From Owenia fusiformis (lineage: Eukaryota > Annelida > Polychaeta > Sabellida > Oweniidae): a stretch of DNA of 64,000 nt. The notes below the pieces were generated by a model. The model was not told the DNA's origin, did not search any database, and was given only the letters and a program-made list of their open reading frames with translations. The DNA lies in the NCBI GenBank assembly GCA_903813345.2, contig CAIIXF020000011.1, positions 31,798,166 through 31,862,165 of the forward strand, read 5' to 3'. How positions within the stretch are numbered: the stretch's first letter is position 1; the number at the start of each line of letters is the position of its first letter. Positions 11,967-24,011 of this stretch are shown piece after piece. A program made the translations under genes and the position numbers.

Positions 11967-14831
11967 ATGTTTAGAGGATTCAGGAAAGCAAACATGATTT
12001 TTTCTCCAAAGTATTTACTTATTTTAACAGTTTTGCAAATTTTGAAATTACAAAATGGACTTTACCGAGTGGGAAAGTCACCAGCGGAATATTATAATCA
12101 ATCTAAGAGAAGAGTTAAGTATGTGAACAGAAGAGAAGTGCCACACACCAGTCATCCTTATACCATAACTGATAAAAGCCAAGTGAAAGGTCATACGAAA
12201 CCTTCTGGGGTGATTGTAAGTAGTCAAAACATTTCGACTGTTGCACCAGAGATTGGACTAACAACCCCACATTCTGATTTTGAAACTAGTCTAACACCTT
12301 CACATAAGAGTGGATATATGAAGGGATTAGAAAACACTACTCATCTACAACTGAATAATGGGGACCAAGCAAATACCACAAGTCAAGAACTTGAACATCA
12401 TAGAAATAATAGAACAGCTGTGAAGCCTCCTATACTAATAGTAAATGGTGAAGATATAACAACAACAATAGATCAACAGCCTGGACAAACTCAGCCACCT
12501 ATCAACTCAGAACATATTATTGATGCTGCAAACGACAATAGATCCCCTAGAATTTCTTATAGCTGTAAAAATCCAGATAGCCTGAAGAGGAATGTTATAA
12601 ATGACAATATTGCTAACTGTGCAAATGAACGCCCGTTCCTTTATAGTTGTATTGATAAATGTGGGCAGTCGCAAATTACATGTGGATGTGATATATATTG
12701 TAAATTCTATGATGACTGCTGTATAGATTTCGCCTCATACTGCCCATCTGAGGAACGCAACTCAAAATATATTCCCTTATATGGCAAACCTGATTGCTGG
12801 CCTGTTAATAATACATTTAGTGCAAGAATGGTAACAACATGTAATGATAACAACAACACAGTATGCCCTACAACAAATGTCTTATTAGACAATGTGCCTG
12901 TTCAGTATTCTGGTTTAACTTTTCTGAACAAGAACTGTGTTGAATGTAATGGTTATAACACCAGTGAAAACTTTACCTATTGGCCTATGAAAGTGTTTTG
13001 TGCAAAATCTGTAAAATATAATTTGAAAATGTTTGAAAAACTTCAAGATTTTTATGAAGATGGGACATGTAAGTTTTCTTTGATTGCACCAGATGATGTA
13101 CATGGATGTTTCCCTGCTGTTTCTACATGTGATACAAACTGTTTGTCAAATGATTTGAGACGGATGTGTGAAATCGATAAGCCAGCTTTCTTGTTTAAAA
13201 ACAACAACACAATATATAGGAATGAATATTGTGCAATGTGTGCCAATAATTGGCAATATACAGACTTAGAATATGTTGAAACTTGCTATTCATATTTCCT
13301 TAGGAGTCAATTTGATATTTCTAAATTCTCATTTGCATTGTTGATGAATATAAACCCAAACAATGACTTTCACATAGGACTTAACATTGATGGAAGAAAA
13401 CAAGATGTCAATTGTACTTTAACAAGCTGTACTTATGTTTGCAATGCTGACTTTGAACTTAGAAATAACTTGTATGTGAGAGTTTTCTTCCCTTTTAAGG
13501 TTATCATTGATTACAGCTTAAGAAATGGATCAAGCCATTTCAATGACTCTCCTATTGGGACGACTGCAATTGGAGTATATCATAATAGAGTCTCTGCTTG
13601 TGTGAAATATTTCAGTCTCAAGTATTTTAATCACCGAGATCAATCTACATATACATGTACTAACGAGTTTGACAATGTGGATCAGAATGGTACAGTCATA
13701 ATAGAATACACAATGAAACTTAGAGATGAACAAAATATCTCCCAATATGAGGTGCATAATGAAACTTTAAACAAAGTATTATATGCTTTAGAGAAATGTT
13801 TCAGTGATTTATTTTTTTCATTGGGTGGCACAGTTTTTTCCAGTATGTTTAAGATGATGGGAATATGCACTATGTATGATTGGGCTAGTAGAATGGTTCT
13901 TTTACAGGAAGACTGTGATGATGAAGTAACTGAGATGACATTGTTTGAAAAACATGATAAGCCATCATCCTCAAAACATGAAATAGATTCAAATGATATA
14001 AAGGGGTATCTTACAATATGTTGTCTTGCTCTTTCGATCTTGAGTATGTTTGTTAGAATTGCTTTGCAACCATTTATCCCAGCATATCACTCATTTCCTG
14101 GTAAGATGCAATTTTGTTTTGTTCTTTCCTTATGCTTTGCTCACATCCTCTACCTTTGTGGTCCTTTTGCAAATGGGGCATGGATTATTTGCAAAGTCAT
14201 TGGAATACTTATCCATTATTCTTTTCTTTGTGTATTCACCTGGTTGGCCGCAATTGCCTTTGATATGTACCGCACATTTAGGTTGCCTGTTCAAAATTGT
14301 TCAAATAATAAAACACTTCTACTATACTGTTTCACAGTGTTTCTGATACCTGCTCCGATTGTATCAATATCAGTGGTTTTTGATATTGTTCCAATTGATA
14401 CAATATTCAAACCTCTCTATGGAAATCCATTGTGTCAGATCTCTAATCCAAATGCCAACTTGCTGTTCTTTGCTGGTCCTCTTGCGTGTGTCATTATATT
14501 CAATTCCATCATGTACATATTGACTGTTGTATCTCTTAGAAGAAGTTGGAGAGAAACAGTGATGGTAACAAACACACATGACTATCATATCAAGGTTTAT
14601 ATCAAGCTCTTCATTATCATGGGGTTCACTTGGATCTGTGGTTTCATTTGTCCTTTCACCCATGAAGCCCTTTCTTACATATTCATCCTGCTTAATGCCA
14701 GCCAAGGTGTGTTTATCAGTGTTTCTTCTGTGCTATCCAAACTGGTCTATAGGGAATTAAAGTGTTGCGAGAAAACCAACAAAAATCCTACTGGAGCAAC
14801 AAGCAACCGTTCAATTGAAACTAGACTGTGA
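11967..14831 (+). CDS. Somatomedin B-containing Methuselah-like GPCR
   Basis: Uninterrupted frame of 954 codons. An in-frame stop at 11958-11960 lies just upstream, so ATG at 11967 is the first Met; a second at 11991 would start nearer the hydrophobic signal segment (about residues 12-27). A Ser/Thr-rich linker with several N-x-S/T sites follows. Residues about 218-259 form a somatomedin B-like knot with eight Cys (GCD, DDCC). A Cys-rich ectodomain reaches about residue 650. Seven hydrophobic segments follow, at roughly 681-700, 715-735, 740-768, 785-805, 832-854, 876-896 and 901-926. Class-B-like marks are FDMYRTFR after helix 3, WICGF in helix 6 and ASQGVF in helix 7. I see no GPS cleavage motif, which argues for a Methuselah-like receptor over a typical adhesion GPCR. 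The 30-residue tail is short. It is intronless throughout its coding part; a 5'-UTR intron ending at 11909 is possible. The ligand cannot be inferred. It is the only undamaged host gene in the window. Confidence 0.88.
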   Translation: MFRGFRKANMIFSPKYLLILTVLQILKLQNGLYRVGKSPAEYYNQSKRRVKYVNRREVPHTSHPYTITDKSQVKGHTKPSGVIVSSQNISTVAPEIGLTTPHSDFETSLTPSHKSGYMKGLENTTHLQLNNGDQANTTSQELEHHRNNRTAVKPPILIVNGEDITTTIDQQPGQTQPPINSEHIIDAANDNRSPRISYSCKNPDSLKRNVINDNIANCANERPFLYSCIDKCGQSQITCGCDIYCKFYDDCCIDFASYCPSEERNSKYIPLYGKPDCWPVNNTFSARMVTTCNDNNNTVCPTTNVLLDNVPVQYSGLTFLNKNCVECNGYNTSENFTYWPMKVFCAKSVKYNLKMFEKLQDFYEDGTCKFSLIAPDDVHGCFPAVSTCDTNCLSNDLRRMCEIDKPAFLFKNNNTIYRNEYCAMCANNWQYTDLEYVETCYSYFLRSQFDISKFSFALLMNINPNNDFHIGLNIDGRKQDVNCTLTSCTYVCNADFELRNNLYVRVFFPFKVIIDYSLRNGSSHFNDSPIGTTAIGVYHNRVSACVKYFSLKYFNHRDQSTYTCTNEFDNVDQNGTVIIEYTMKLRDEQNISQYEVHNETLNKVLYALEKCFSDLFFSLGGTVFSSMFKMMGICTMYDWASRMVLLQEDCDDEVTEMTLFEKHDKPSSSKHEIDSNDIKGYLTICCLALSILSMFVRIALQPFIPAYHSFPGKMQFCFVLSLCFAHILYLCGPFANGAWIICKVIGILIHYSFLCVFTWLAAIAFDMYRTFRLPVQNCSNNKTLLLYCFTVFLIPAPIVSISVVFDIVPIDTIFKPLYGNPLCQISNPNANLLFFAGPLACVIIFNSIMYILTVVSLRRSWRETVMVTNTHDYHIKVYIKLFIIMGFTWICGFICPFTHEALSYIFILLNASQGVFISVSSVLSKLVYRELKCCEKTNKNPTGATSNRSIETRL

Positions 14832-15676
14832 AAAATGCCATTCTAAGAATCATCCTTATTCTTTCCTCTAATTGTTGGTTTAACCTTGGTCTTTACTTCA
14901 ACTTAGCTGTTCTGTTCTGGATGTACAAGACTTTTTTATCGTATTTTTATTTGTGTTAGCAGTGTCAGGGACTGTATTGCAGCTTGTGTTCAAATACACT
15001 GACCAGAGATGCCACATATTGTTTAATGATTTTGGACAATACCTCAGTCACATTTGATCTACAGTAACTGAACAGCAGCTGTAGCTTCTCAAAATTGAGA
15101 GAAATATGCCGCATAAAGTATAGGGATAAGCAGTGCGATGTAGATCTATGTTGATTTTTGAAGCTATGACTACCCTACAGTTGCCATGGAGAAAATGTAA
15201 ATGAGGTTTATGTAACCATGATAAAGAGTTCACAAATTATGACTGGCAATTGGCATTTTGTGTCTATAACATAGAAATGGATGTTAAATGTAATTATGAC
15301 AATGTTTTCAAAATATAGCATATTGAGTACCTAATTTCAAACTTCATATACTACAAGTTATACAAAATACATATGAAGTTTTACAATTATGTATCATAGA
15401 ACCCATTATAGTCAAGGGATCACACATATTTATATTTATGATGTTACAGTGATATGTTTCATCAGTATCTTGTCTTAATGTTAGTTTGTGTTGTTTTCAT
15501 TACAGTTACAGTATATGAATGTCTTTCAAACAATGTTTTAAAAGCTGTTATAAACTTGGACATTTTTTGTCTGCCATGAAGCTTTCCTGTTTTAGGCTTT
15601 TTGTATTGACCCTTCAAGGCTTTTTGTTACTCTTCATACTTTTCATTTCCTTCTTTCATATATTCAATTTCCTATA
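14832..15676 (+). other. 3' flank of the receptor gene
   Basis: Probable 3'-untranslated and intergenic DNA. I found no canonical AATAAA in the first several hundred bases, so the transcript end is not placed. No other gene is seen before the large inverted-end element at 15677. Confidence 0.4.
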
Positions 15677-16571
15677 CAGTACTGATCATGCCTGAAATCA
15701 CACCGGCACGCGCCTAGGTGCGAGCGATCGGCACGCCGAGATGTCGTCGGTAGGCTCGCCGATCGGCATGCCTTTCAGCTTGCTGAGTGCCCATCGACGC
15801 GTCTATCGGCGTTTAATTTGAATTCCCAGTCGGAGGGATCGATCGACACACACTGACTGTACTGTACTAAACATACCGTGAGCAGATCTCCGATCGGCAT
15901 TGAAACAACGTAAAAACACTTTCATCGGTATGAGTGATAAAATATAATAATAAACAAACTGATGATTAAACTAAATACTTAAATAGGTCTATGTCATTTT
16001 TGTTATTTTCATCTGCATGTGTTATCGGACATTATTAGGTTATGATTAAAACGTATAATATTAATATTCATCGTCGAAATGTGTTTTGGAATAAAAAGAT
16101 TTGATGGTGTTAATTTATTTTTATATTGGAATGTATCCGGGGGCTGGGGGGGATAGCAAGGGCCAAAATTTGACCAAAGTTTTCAGTCGTATATTTTTTA
16201 AAAGAAAATGAACAATTCAGTCTCTCCGCAATCTGTTTTCAAATTCGAGTTAAATAAAACAGTATCACGGCTGTGGTCAAAGTATTTGTCACCTGCGGGG
16301 AGCATGTTATTTTTCATAAAAAACACACTAATTATATAATCTATAACTCATATATTTGTTATACGAAAAAACTACCTTTCCATCACAAAACCAGTGAGTA
16401 CAATATTGATATTTTCAGATCTGATGCAATGATCGTACACAAATTGTGATTCAAGTCGGTTATTTTAAAAGCAGAAAAGAGATGAGAAATTGTATCAAAC
16501 ATGTCCGACTTCCTTACCAATATATATTATTTTTTAATCGAGGATAAGGGCTCCGCCTAATCTGACTTTGA

Positions 16572-16615
16572 TGGCTCGAAATCTGTAAATCTGTAAATCG
16601 AGAGCCATGTAGCAG
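16572..16615. repeat. Short hairpin
   Basis: The arms ATGGCTCGA and TCGAGAGCCAT, separated by a small duplicated 'aatctgtaa', can form a stem. Its role is unknown. Confidence 0.35.
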
Positions 16616-17040
16616 TTAAAAGAGAAAAGCCCATTAGAGTTGAATAAATACATATCAATGAATTATCTGTTCATAGTTTTAATATATTTATTCGAATAGG
16701 CTAATTGACACTTAAACATGCATTTTATTAATGCGTTGTGTTTGGGATTCATAATATTACTACATGTAAATACAGTATCTAAAATTGATTATATGAAGTG
16801 CACCTGTTATTTTTACATTAAAGATGATCTGTTTTATTAGTCGCAACAAAACTTTTTTAAGTACATCTGTACATGTAGTATATCGTACATCAGTGAAGAA
16901 GCTACGGCTACCCGTTTTACGTGCAGTATGGCAATTCTTGAAATACTTGTATTTATTATGAATTACAGTATTAGTCCAAAATACACATTTCGTTCAATAA
17001 GAAACACATAAAAACGTTCAATACATTATCTATCACGCCC

Positions 17041-17152
17041 AGCGATCGGACAAAATGAACGGAGGAGGGAGGTCATCCCATTTTTGATAGAAAATTCAAC
17101 AAATCTTCACCAACCCCACCCCCTCCGATCCGTTCATATTTTCCGATCACCA
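17041..17152. mobile_element. Small foldback element, ~110 bp
   Basis: The left arm gcgatcggacaaaatgaacg is answered by an inverted right arm with gatcggaaaatatgaacgga, followed by G-rich or C-rich tracts facing each other. This is a typical miniature inverted-repeat structure. No target duplication was resolved. Confidence 0.5.
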
Positions 17153-17540
17153 GGTGCGTCTACAAACAACGTATTGCAAAAACCGTATTGTTATATTAAG
17201 ATCTAGGAGTATTATAAGTGTTCGAACGCGGGATTTCTAAACTGCCACCAGACTACTGACTCTATAAAATACGCTTTACTACTAATTATTGAGCCGTTCA
17301 GTGAACCAGATTTGGAATCAATAGTTGTAGTCTGTGATAAAATGAACTTGATACATGTTACTTGAATTTCTATCAACTCATTTTTATGATCAGAGATGGT
17401 CAAACGCTATATTCTATTTACAACGTAACATTCATTTGTCATCGTGACCTGCAGGTCATGACAACCATCAACATGCAATGGTGTATGTTTACAAAAAACT
17501 TGAAACCAGGAGTTTTATTTAGACGGGACTTCCCCTTTTT

Positions 17541-17676
17541 ATGTCACCACCAAAAGTGGTCACATATTGTTAAAGTCTCCAACTTTTTTGTGTACGGTTA
17601 TTTAGCGTCTGGGGTCGGCGTTCAGCGTCTGTAACAAATGGCGGGTGGTGACATTTTTCATGTTTATGCCTTGTTT
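17541..17676 (+). repeat. Dispersed ~125-bp repeat, copy 1
   Basis: Starts atgtcaccaccaaaagtgg, contains 'gtctccaacttttttg', a GT-rich middle, then 'taacaaatggcgggtggtgacat' and 'atgccttgttta'. Five further copies in the window (25918, 37071, 46113, 50178, 56407) are all in this orientation. It has no tRNA-like head or A tail that I can see. The 'gtcaccacc' start and 'ggtggtgac' near the end are inverted, so it may be a short inverted-repeat element. Confidence 0.65.
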
Positions 17677-17898
17677 AATATTTAAGGCTCCAAATGAAAT
17701 ATGATATCTGATATCATCATGATGTTATTCTTATCATATTATTCTGTTTTGCAGGTGCCAATGAGTATGACACACAAGCAGTGACAATTGAGATTTCAAG
17801 TCCAGTTTGAAGAACAATACGCCGTTCTTCAAGTTATAGCCCAGGGAGTTCAAGTTTATGCATCTTGCCTCAAGTAAAGTGTTAGCCCTTAAAGACAG

Positions 17899-18030
17899 GA
17901 CCGTAGCCAGGGAGTGGCCGGGGGTCGGAGTTTTCACCATTTTGAGCAATTTTCAAATGATTTTGGTCATTTTTTGGTCAGAGTTGTCAAAAGTGAACCC
18001 CTTGGAATTTCTTTAAAAGTGAACTCACTC
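17899..18030. repeat. Truncated GGCCCGTAGCCAGG-type element
   Basis: Begins 'accgtagccagg', and its body ('ttttcaccattttgagcaat' then 'gttgtcaaaagtgaacccc') matches the inverse of the complete element at 38206-38378. Only one end is present. Confidence 0.5.
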
Positions 18031-20192
18031 TCTTGATACATCCTGACAGTGGGCCTGAAAGGTTTATCCCATATTGTATTGGGGAAATGGCACAGTTGCT
18101 TGATGCAAGAGTAAAACTTTGAAATAACCATAGATAATATTACAATAGATAAAAGTTTGGCATGCATTATTTTTTTCGTTTCATTATTAGATTTAAGAGC
18201 AGGTAGACGTACAATGTATACAGCAGCGCAGTGAATTATGTTTGTATTTTAAGGAGTTGTTTTTCAGGTGTTACCAGCGATGATCGCAAGCATGAATACA
18301 CTTTAAATATATTTCCTAACATATTCCTTCAGTAAATACACCCGTTTGCATGTTTTAAATAAGCCGTAAATAAAATGTTGAAACTTTGTTAGCATGGTCT
18401 ATAAACTACAACGACCGTCAACCTTTTTAAGTTTTGATTTGTTTTGTTGAAATTAGATTAAGAAATTAGTCTTTCAAATGTCACCAGTGTCTTTAGGGTT
18501 GAGGTTTCACGTCGGTTTAAATTAGAATAATTCTTTACTATCTGGTTTTGTTTGCTTCATTGTGAAATGTTCATCGAATTGTTATTTTTCGAATCATTTC
18601 CATTTCGTTACATAAGTTATTTGGAATAAACTTAATTTCAGCTATGTTTTTGAAATTTTATTTTGACGTTTTGTTGCTTATCATCGTATCAATTATGTTT
18701 TATGTTTGTTTATTTGTTTTTATTTCTTATACAAGTACAAGTTATACATTGCAAGTCACACCCGTAGCAAACCCTGCATTGCCTTACAAAGTTTACATTA
18801 GCAGTTTCGAGAAACATTAGAATATGGGAGGGGTTTAAGAAGAGACCCGGCCGGTGTAAAAGGGTAGGAGCGGGGTAGGAGGTCCAGACAGTATCTGTTG
18901 GAATGTTATATATTTCCCTATCCAACATATGATAGGCGTATGCATGAGTGGAGGGTTGGGGAAATAGGGCCTCGTGAGAGATACATGTACTTGACAGTCA
19001 GTAATTGTTAACACCCCACCCCCTTCCTTGAAATGCTGAACTAATGTGCTTTTTGTTCATTGAAACAATACGAAATCAAAATTGACTAGTTTCCTAATTA
19101 CAATAAAAACAAACGGCTGATTAGAAGATTATAGTGACTATTTCCCGTCATTACATAACACTGTTGATGGTGGGCAAAGGAAATCGAGTTTTTATTGATC
19201 TAGTTAATAAGCATGATACGTGATTATAAACGTAGAGTAAAGGAAATGACAGGAAATTTTTTAGAATTCTCATTGTAATCAGAACTATGTGAATTTATAC
19301 CATTCGCTCAGACATGGGCTAAAATTTTGATTCTTTTCAGCCTAATATTCTATCCAACAGCATTAAATGATCTCTCAATTATTTAGTAAAACTTCAATAA
19401 GGGATCACGTGAATTTCGATACAGCGGTAAATGAAAGTTTTATGCTTATTATGCGGGAACTATGAAATATTAGATTTAATTACCTAGGTACCGTATTCGG
19501 GGGACATTTTATCCTTTTTAGATTTTATATCGATTTTGACATTTTTACCCTCTGGCTATGAAATATGTCTCCGATATGTATGTATTTCCCGAGAGAAAAT
19601 GGGACATTTGCGGGGCCTGATGCAAGACTAGTTATCTGTTTTCCTGGCTTGTTTGAAATGGATAAACTTTGCAATGTCGTATGTTTCAATGAAGCCCATG
19701 TGGGAATGACAGCCTGTAGACCTAGAAATCCATATTTATATACTATAGATCGAGATAGAATAGTAATACAAAATATAGTATTCCAATTTCCAGTATCACA
19801 CTAGACACCAACTTTTAAATACTAGTAACAGATTTAGAATTCCTGTTTTAAAATCAAGAATCAGTTTAATCAGGAATTATAAATTCATTGATAAAATGTG
19901 ATCGAGATAGACTGGTGGGCAGGATGAGCTAGGATGCAATCAGGAAGGCGCTTAGTTGTTTATATTAATTATTGGGTCTTATAACACCTTAGTATAGTAT
20001 ACCCCTCCCTCCCAAATCACAACTTCGCAACCACCGTCAATTTTATAATCAAATCCCTTTCCCTCACTAATGCAAATACATGAATAAATATAATTGGAGT
20101 GAATTGCATGCGTTTCGAATGAAGTTATCTTTGTAGTACTAGTATTAATTTGTTCAAACAAGTTTACAGAAGATAAATGAAAGGGGACAAAG

Positions 20193-20480
20193 GGAAACAC
20201 AGGGGCGTAGCCAACTTTCAGTCAGGGGGGATGCGATTGCCCCTTAAAAATTCGGTTTTCAGTCAGAATGGGGTGGGGGTGCGATTAGCAAGCCAAAATA
20301 TTTTTTTAAGATATGTTTTGAATTTTACAAAAATCAATGCAATTTCCTTTAAAATTGAGCTAGAAACTTCACCTTTACTTCACAATAAAAAGCATATTTT
20401 AAAGCTCATTTCTTCTTCCATCTCATGGTTATATTTTCATAAGTGATGGGGGAGGGGGTGCGGTCGCTAGGCCAACCTGC
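20193..20480. repeat. Degenerate 'gggcgtagccaa' repeat
   Basis: Starts caggggcgtagccaacttt and ends near 'tcgctaggccaacctgcc', with G-rich tracts facing each other. It looks like a relative of the GGCCCGTAGCC elements, with poorly preserved ends. Confidence 0.35.
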
Positions 20481-20658
20481 CAACCTTACGGAGCAAGTAT
20501 ACATCAATTTGCTTATAATATCAGTACAGATAAATGGTCGAAACTGGAAGCGTAATTGATAAAGCACAGCAAAGTATTTAGCTTAGGCTTATAAAATAAT
20601 GAACGTTCCATCTACATCATGTTGTATAAACATCTGTACATGTAGTCTCAGACTCTCA

Positions 20659-20821
20659 GGCCCGTAGCCAAGAGGGGGGGGGGGTTGAGTAAATGCGAGC
20701 AACCAAAAGTTCTTTCAAAATCATGCCCTTTGTCTTGTGATCTTCAAGTAATTTGGGACAACATGTGACACTCCTTTTTTAAAAAGCGAACTAACCCCTT
20801 GCCAAAAGCTGGCTACGGGCC
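20659..20821. mobile_element. GGCCCGTAGCC miniature inverted-repeat element
   Basis: Perfect inverted 11-bp ends (GGCCCGTAGCC and GGCTACGGGCC), a poly-G tract near the left end, and about 160 bp in total. It is non-coding. The same family is at 38206-38378 and, truncated, at 17899. Confidence 0.65.
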
Positions 20822-21170
20822 CGCCTGTAACATCCCCTACAAAAGTTTGTTCCCGTCTTGTAAGTAATAATAAATCAAAACAAAGCTTTTTTTAAATTAT
20901 GAATGTAAACACTTATCAATATGTATGCAAAATGCAAAACCAATAAACTGAATCCATTTAAAGATTAGACTGCAGCTTCTTGAAAAGAAAGAAGAACGTG
21001 TCATCACCGCCAACATAGAGAGTAACGTGTTCTAATTATAAGTATCTGAAAGATAACGCAAAAAACTTAATTATTAACTTTCAAGTCTTAACAATTTAAC
21101 ATGTAACTGTAACATAACATATATATCGCCCCGAGGGGTCATTTAGCTTGATGAATAACCCCTCTAGTAT

Positions 21171-21378
21171 TAGAGAGGTTTCGCACAATGGATTAACCTC
21201 AACTCGTTTTAGTTTGAACTAGCTGCTCATTAAGCTGTACCCTACGCGCAGAGCCTAGAAATAAACTACAGAAGATGAAGCTCTCTTTTAATTAAGAAGT
21301 GAAGCCGAACGAATGCAAAGGGTGATAAATCTGGTGAACACAACACGTTGAGCTAAAAACTTGCGAAACCTCTCTATA
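21171..21378. mobile_element. Nested palindromes containing a short TACCCT element
   Basis: Outer arms agagaggtttcgca (from about 21173) and tgcgaaacctctct (ending about 21377) are inverted. Inside, 21238-21325 begins TACCCTACGCGCAGAGCCTAG-like and ends gaatgcaaagggtga. These match the two ends of the 371-bp element inserted in the innexin gene (63082-63452), with most of the middle missing. No clean target duplication was found at this copy. Confidence 0.5.
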
Positions 21379-21508
21379 AACGCATTGTTGAACGCAAATG
21401 ATCATGTGGATTCACTTAAATTCTGAATTATATTCAACTGTTTCTGTAAACTTCAACGAATGCATTTAATCCCATGATGCGTTTCACTCCTATCTGGAGT
21501 CTGGGAGT

Positions 21509-21552
21509 GCAGACTTGCACCCCGGGACTTGCACCCCGGGACTTGCACCAAC
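21509..21552 (+). repeat. 15-bp direct repeat, ~2.5 units
   Basis: The unit gacttgcaccccggg is repeated back to back, with a partial third copy. It is a simple tandem repeat. Confidence 0.6.
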
Positions 21553-23530
21553 CCTTGCCCCTCTTCCACCCCGTGTCATCCTTGAGGTCCATGCATAGCC
21601 AAACACTTCACATGCCTGTATCACCCCGTTAATGGAAACAACCTGTAAAAAATGAATATCATATGCAAATGCCTTTTATGGCCAGGTGACTGAGACATCA
21701 AGGTGATATTGAGTAAATTTCCTCCAACTCAAACGTAATTATATAGATATAAATAACTGTCTTCATAAAATCTAAAGTTCACAATCCTTATCTAAATTGT
21801 GTATGGAACAAAACCAGAAGTCTGTTATATTATTAGTCTACAAAATGTCCAGTGACTTAACTGTATGGAATTTTGAAATATAAAAATTTTATTGTAGATA
21901 TATAACATAAACACATCAACACATTCGCTATTGCTAAGGTTTCTACGACTTTAACTGTCTTATCAGCATCTTGATCCATCAAGGTATTACAATATTGTAT
22001 GACTGAAGGAATACACTGGTATGCTATGTCAGAGCATGAAATTACAATTACACTATGCTTAATAGGCGGCTTCATACTCCTTACGTCTCAAAATCTCTTA
22101 ATTTTCAAATGGGAGCTTATCATTTTCGTGGGATTTGGCGGGCCAATACGATTTTCTTTCAAAATCAAAAATATTCCAAGGTGTTATTCATCGGGAAGTA
22201 GTATCATGGGATAAATTTAGATATATTATTGCATCCCACGACCGGTTTGATTATCAATACGCAATCAGTCTGGTACTGGTCAAGCAGTAATAAATAACAG
22301 ACGCTAATAAGACACAGGATGCAATCAGGTTAATTATCGTCTTTTATTGTCTTAAGTCTCAGCGTACCTTGTAAGATAATCATTCCCGTTTGATTTTGTT
22401 TGAATCGAAATTAAACGGAGGAGGGGGGGGGGGGGTGAACATTTAAATCTTAATTTTATTCCCAACAATAGTTAAGAAATTTTGTTGATCATGTTGGCTC
22501 CAAGCAACAATTTTAAATCGTCATTCTGTAAGACTGTGAAACACTAAATTATTTCGTGTTTTTATTATCTTAACGTAGCGTATATTAATACTTGTTTGCT
22601 GAATGAGACCCGGGGAATGAGATTAATTTCAATATGATTCGCACAATGATAAGGCTTTCATCACAGGCTTCAATGACTGCCCATCATTGGCATCATACTG
22701 TATTTCAATAATTCCTTTATTATAATAATTGTTGAAGGTACGAAATACAACACGATCATTTTAATCATGGAAATTCGTCCTCTGCTAAATCATGTCAAGT
22801 TGAAATAATGTCCGATGGGAGGCTTTTTAGAAGGGTTGTACCAAGCAATGTTTAGTTTTGATTGACAGGTCCAACGACTACGCCGATGGGCAGTCTTGAT
22901 AGGTGCTGATGAGAATGCAGTTCCGGCGAGACACAGGGAATAAAAACAAATATTTTGAACTTGCTTTCTCTTGAGCTTTCGAAATTGTACCCGGCTCTCC
23001 CCACTTGGCAAAATCTGTCTCGATAAATATTCTTTTTACTCAAACTTACTCAAACAAATGAATTGTCCACTTTTCAATGTACATGAACATATTTTTAGTC
23101 GTAGAATCCCATCATTCGTTTAATATCTAGCCAGTTTATTTAATTCAGTTACCCCGTGCGACGACATAGATTGTAAAAAATATTTAAATCTGTGGGACGT
23201 TAATAGCGATATATTACATTAAGCTGTATGGATTAATGTCCCCGGGTTAATGTCTCACAAATTTTAAATGTAAATCGAAATATTATCGTCTTAGCGATGA
23301 GCAATGTAATGTGTTGATACACGTAATTCTCACGACGAAGTCGATGGATAGTGCCGATGGGAATGCTGTTCCGATGACTGTGTCGATCGGCAGTACTTTG
23401 CTGTGCCGATGGCAAGGCCCATCGGCGTGCCGACCTGTGCCTATCGACGTGCCGATCGGCCTGCCGACTACGCGCCTATCGACTCGCCGATTGGAGCATG
23501 CCGATGTGATCTTAGGCATGATGTGTACTG

Positions 23531-24011
23531 TATTTCCTTTTTACCATGTTTATTGTTTACTTGTATCTTTTATATTGTCATAAACTAATTAAGTCATAGT
23601 TGTGTTATACAGTGACTTTGATGTTCTTCGTGTGAATATTGTTCATGAAAATAGAAGATCCAGTTATCAAGAAGCCAATGATCAGTTACTAGGTTAACCA
23701 CCAGCTGTCTAACTTTTGTAACATGACATGGTGGAACATGTAAAGAAAGTTAATTAATTATAAAATTTTGAGTATGATCCTTATCATCGCATCTGAGTAG
23801 AGATATATAGAGAAGCTGTACATCTATCTTGCAGTAACTCAAACAAAGATAGATGGATTTGGTCCAAATTGAATTTTTAGGTTGATGGCTTATGAGCATC
23901 TATAGAACCACTTCTGAGAATGAATTTTTAGTATAGCTATTCATTTAAATATGGCAGCTATTTCTTTAAATGTGAGCCATATTGTGCTGCTATTTTTCTT
24001 TAAAGGTTGAC
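23531..24011. other. Non-coding, end of a dispersed repeat
   Basis: No gene seen. From about 23825 the phrases 'gtaactcaaa' and 'gatggatttggtccaaatt' resemble the subunits of the repeat at 9470-10990. Confidence 0.4.

Larger units (their letters stand above)
15677..23530. mobile_element. 7.85-kb inverted-end element with GC-rich ends
   Basis: The left end (CAGTACTGATCATGCCTGAA) and the reverse-complemented right end (CAGTACACATCATGCCTAAG) match for about 30 bp with small gaps. Both are flanked by TA. Next to each end lies about 200 bp of GC-rich sequence with many variants of CGATCGGCA and GCCGATCGG, unlike the AT-rich surroundings. A third patch of this type is at about 22865-22925. The interior holds nested smaller elements (17541, 17899, 20659, 21238), and I recognise no transposase. 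It may be one large decayed transposon, or two ends brought together; the TA flank suggests a Tc1/mariner-type or similar target choice. Confidence 0.5.

Noticed and set aside
15677-23530. A coding large transposon (Polinton-like)
   Set aside because: No polymerase, integrase or capsid-like text was seen in nearly 8 kb; frames are all short.
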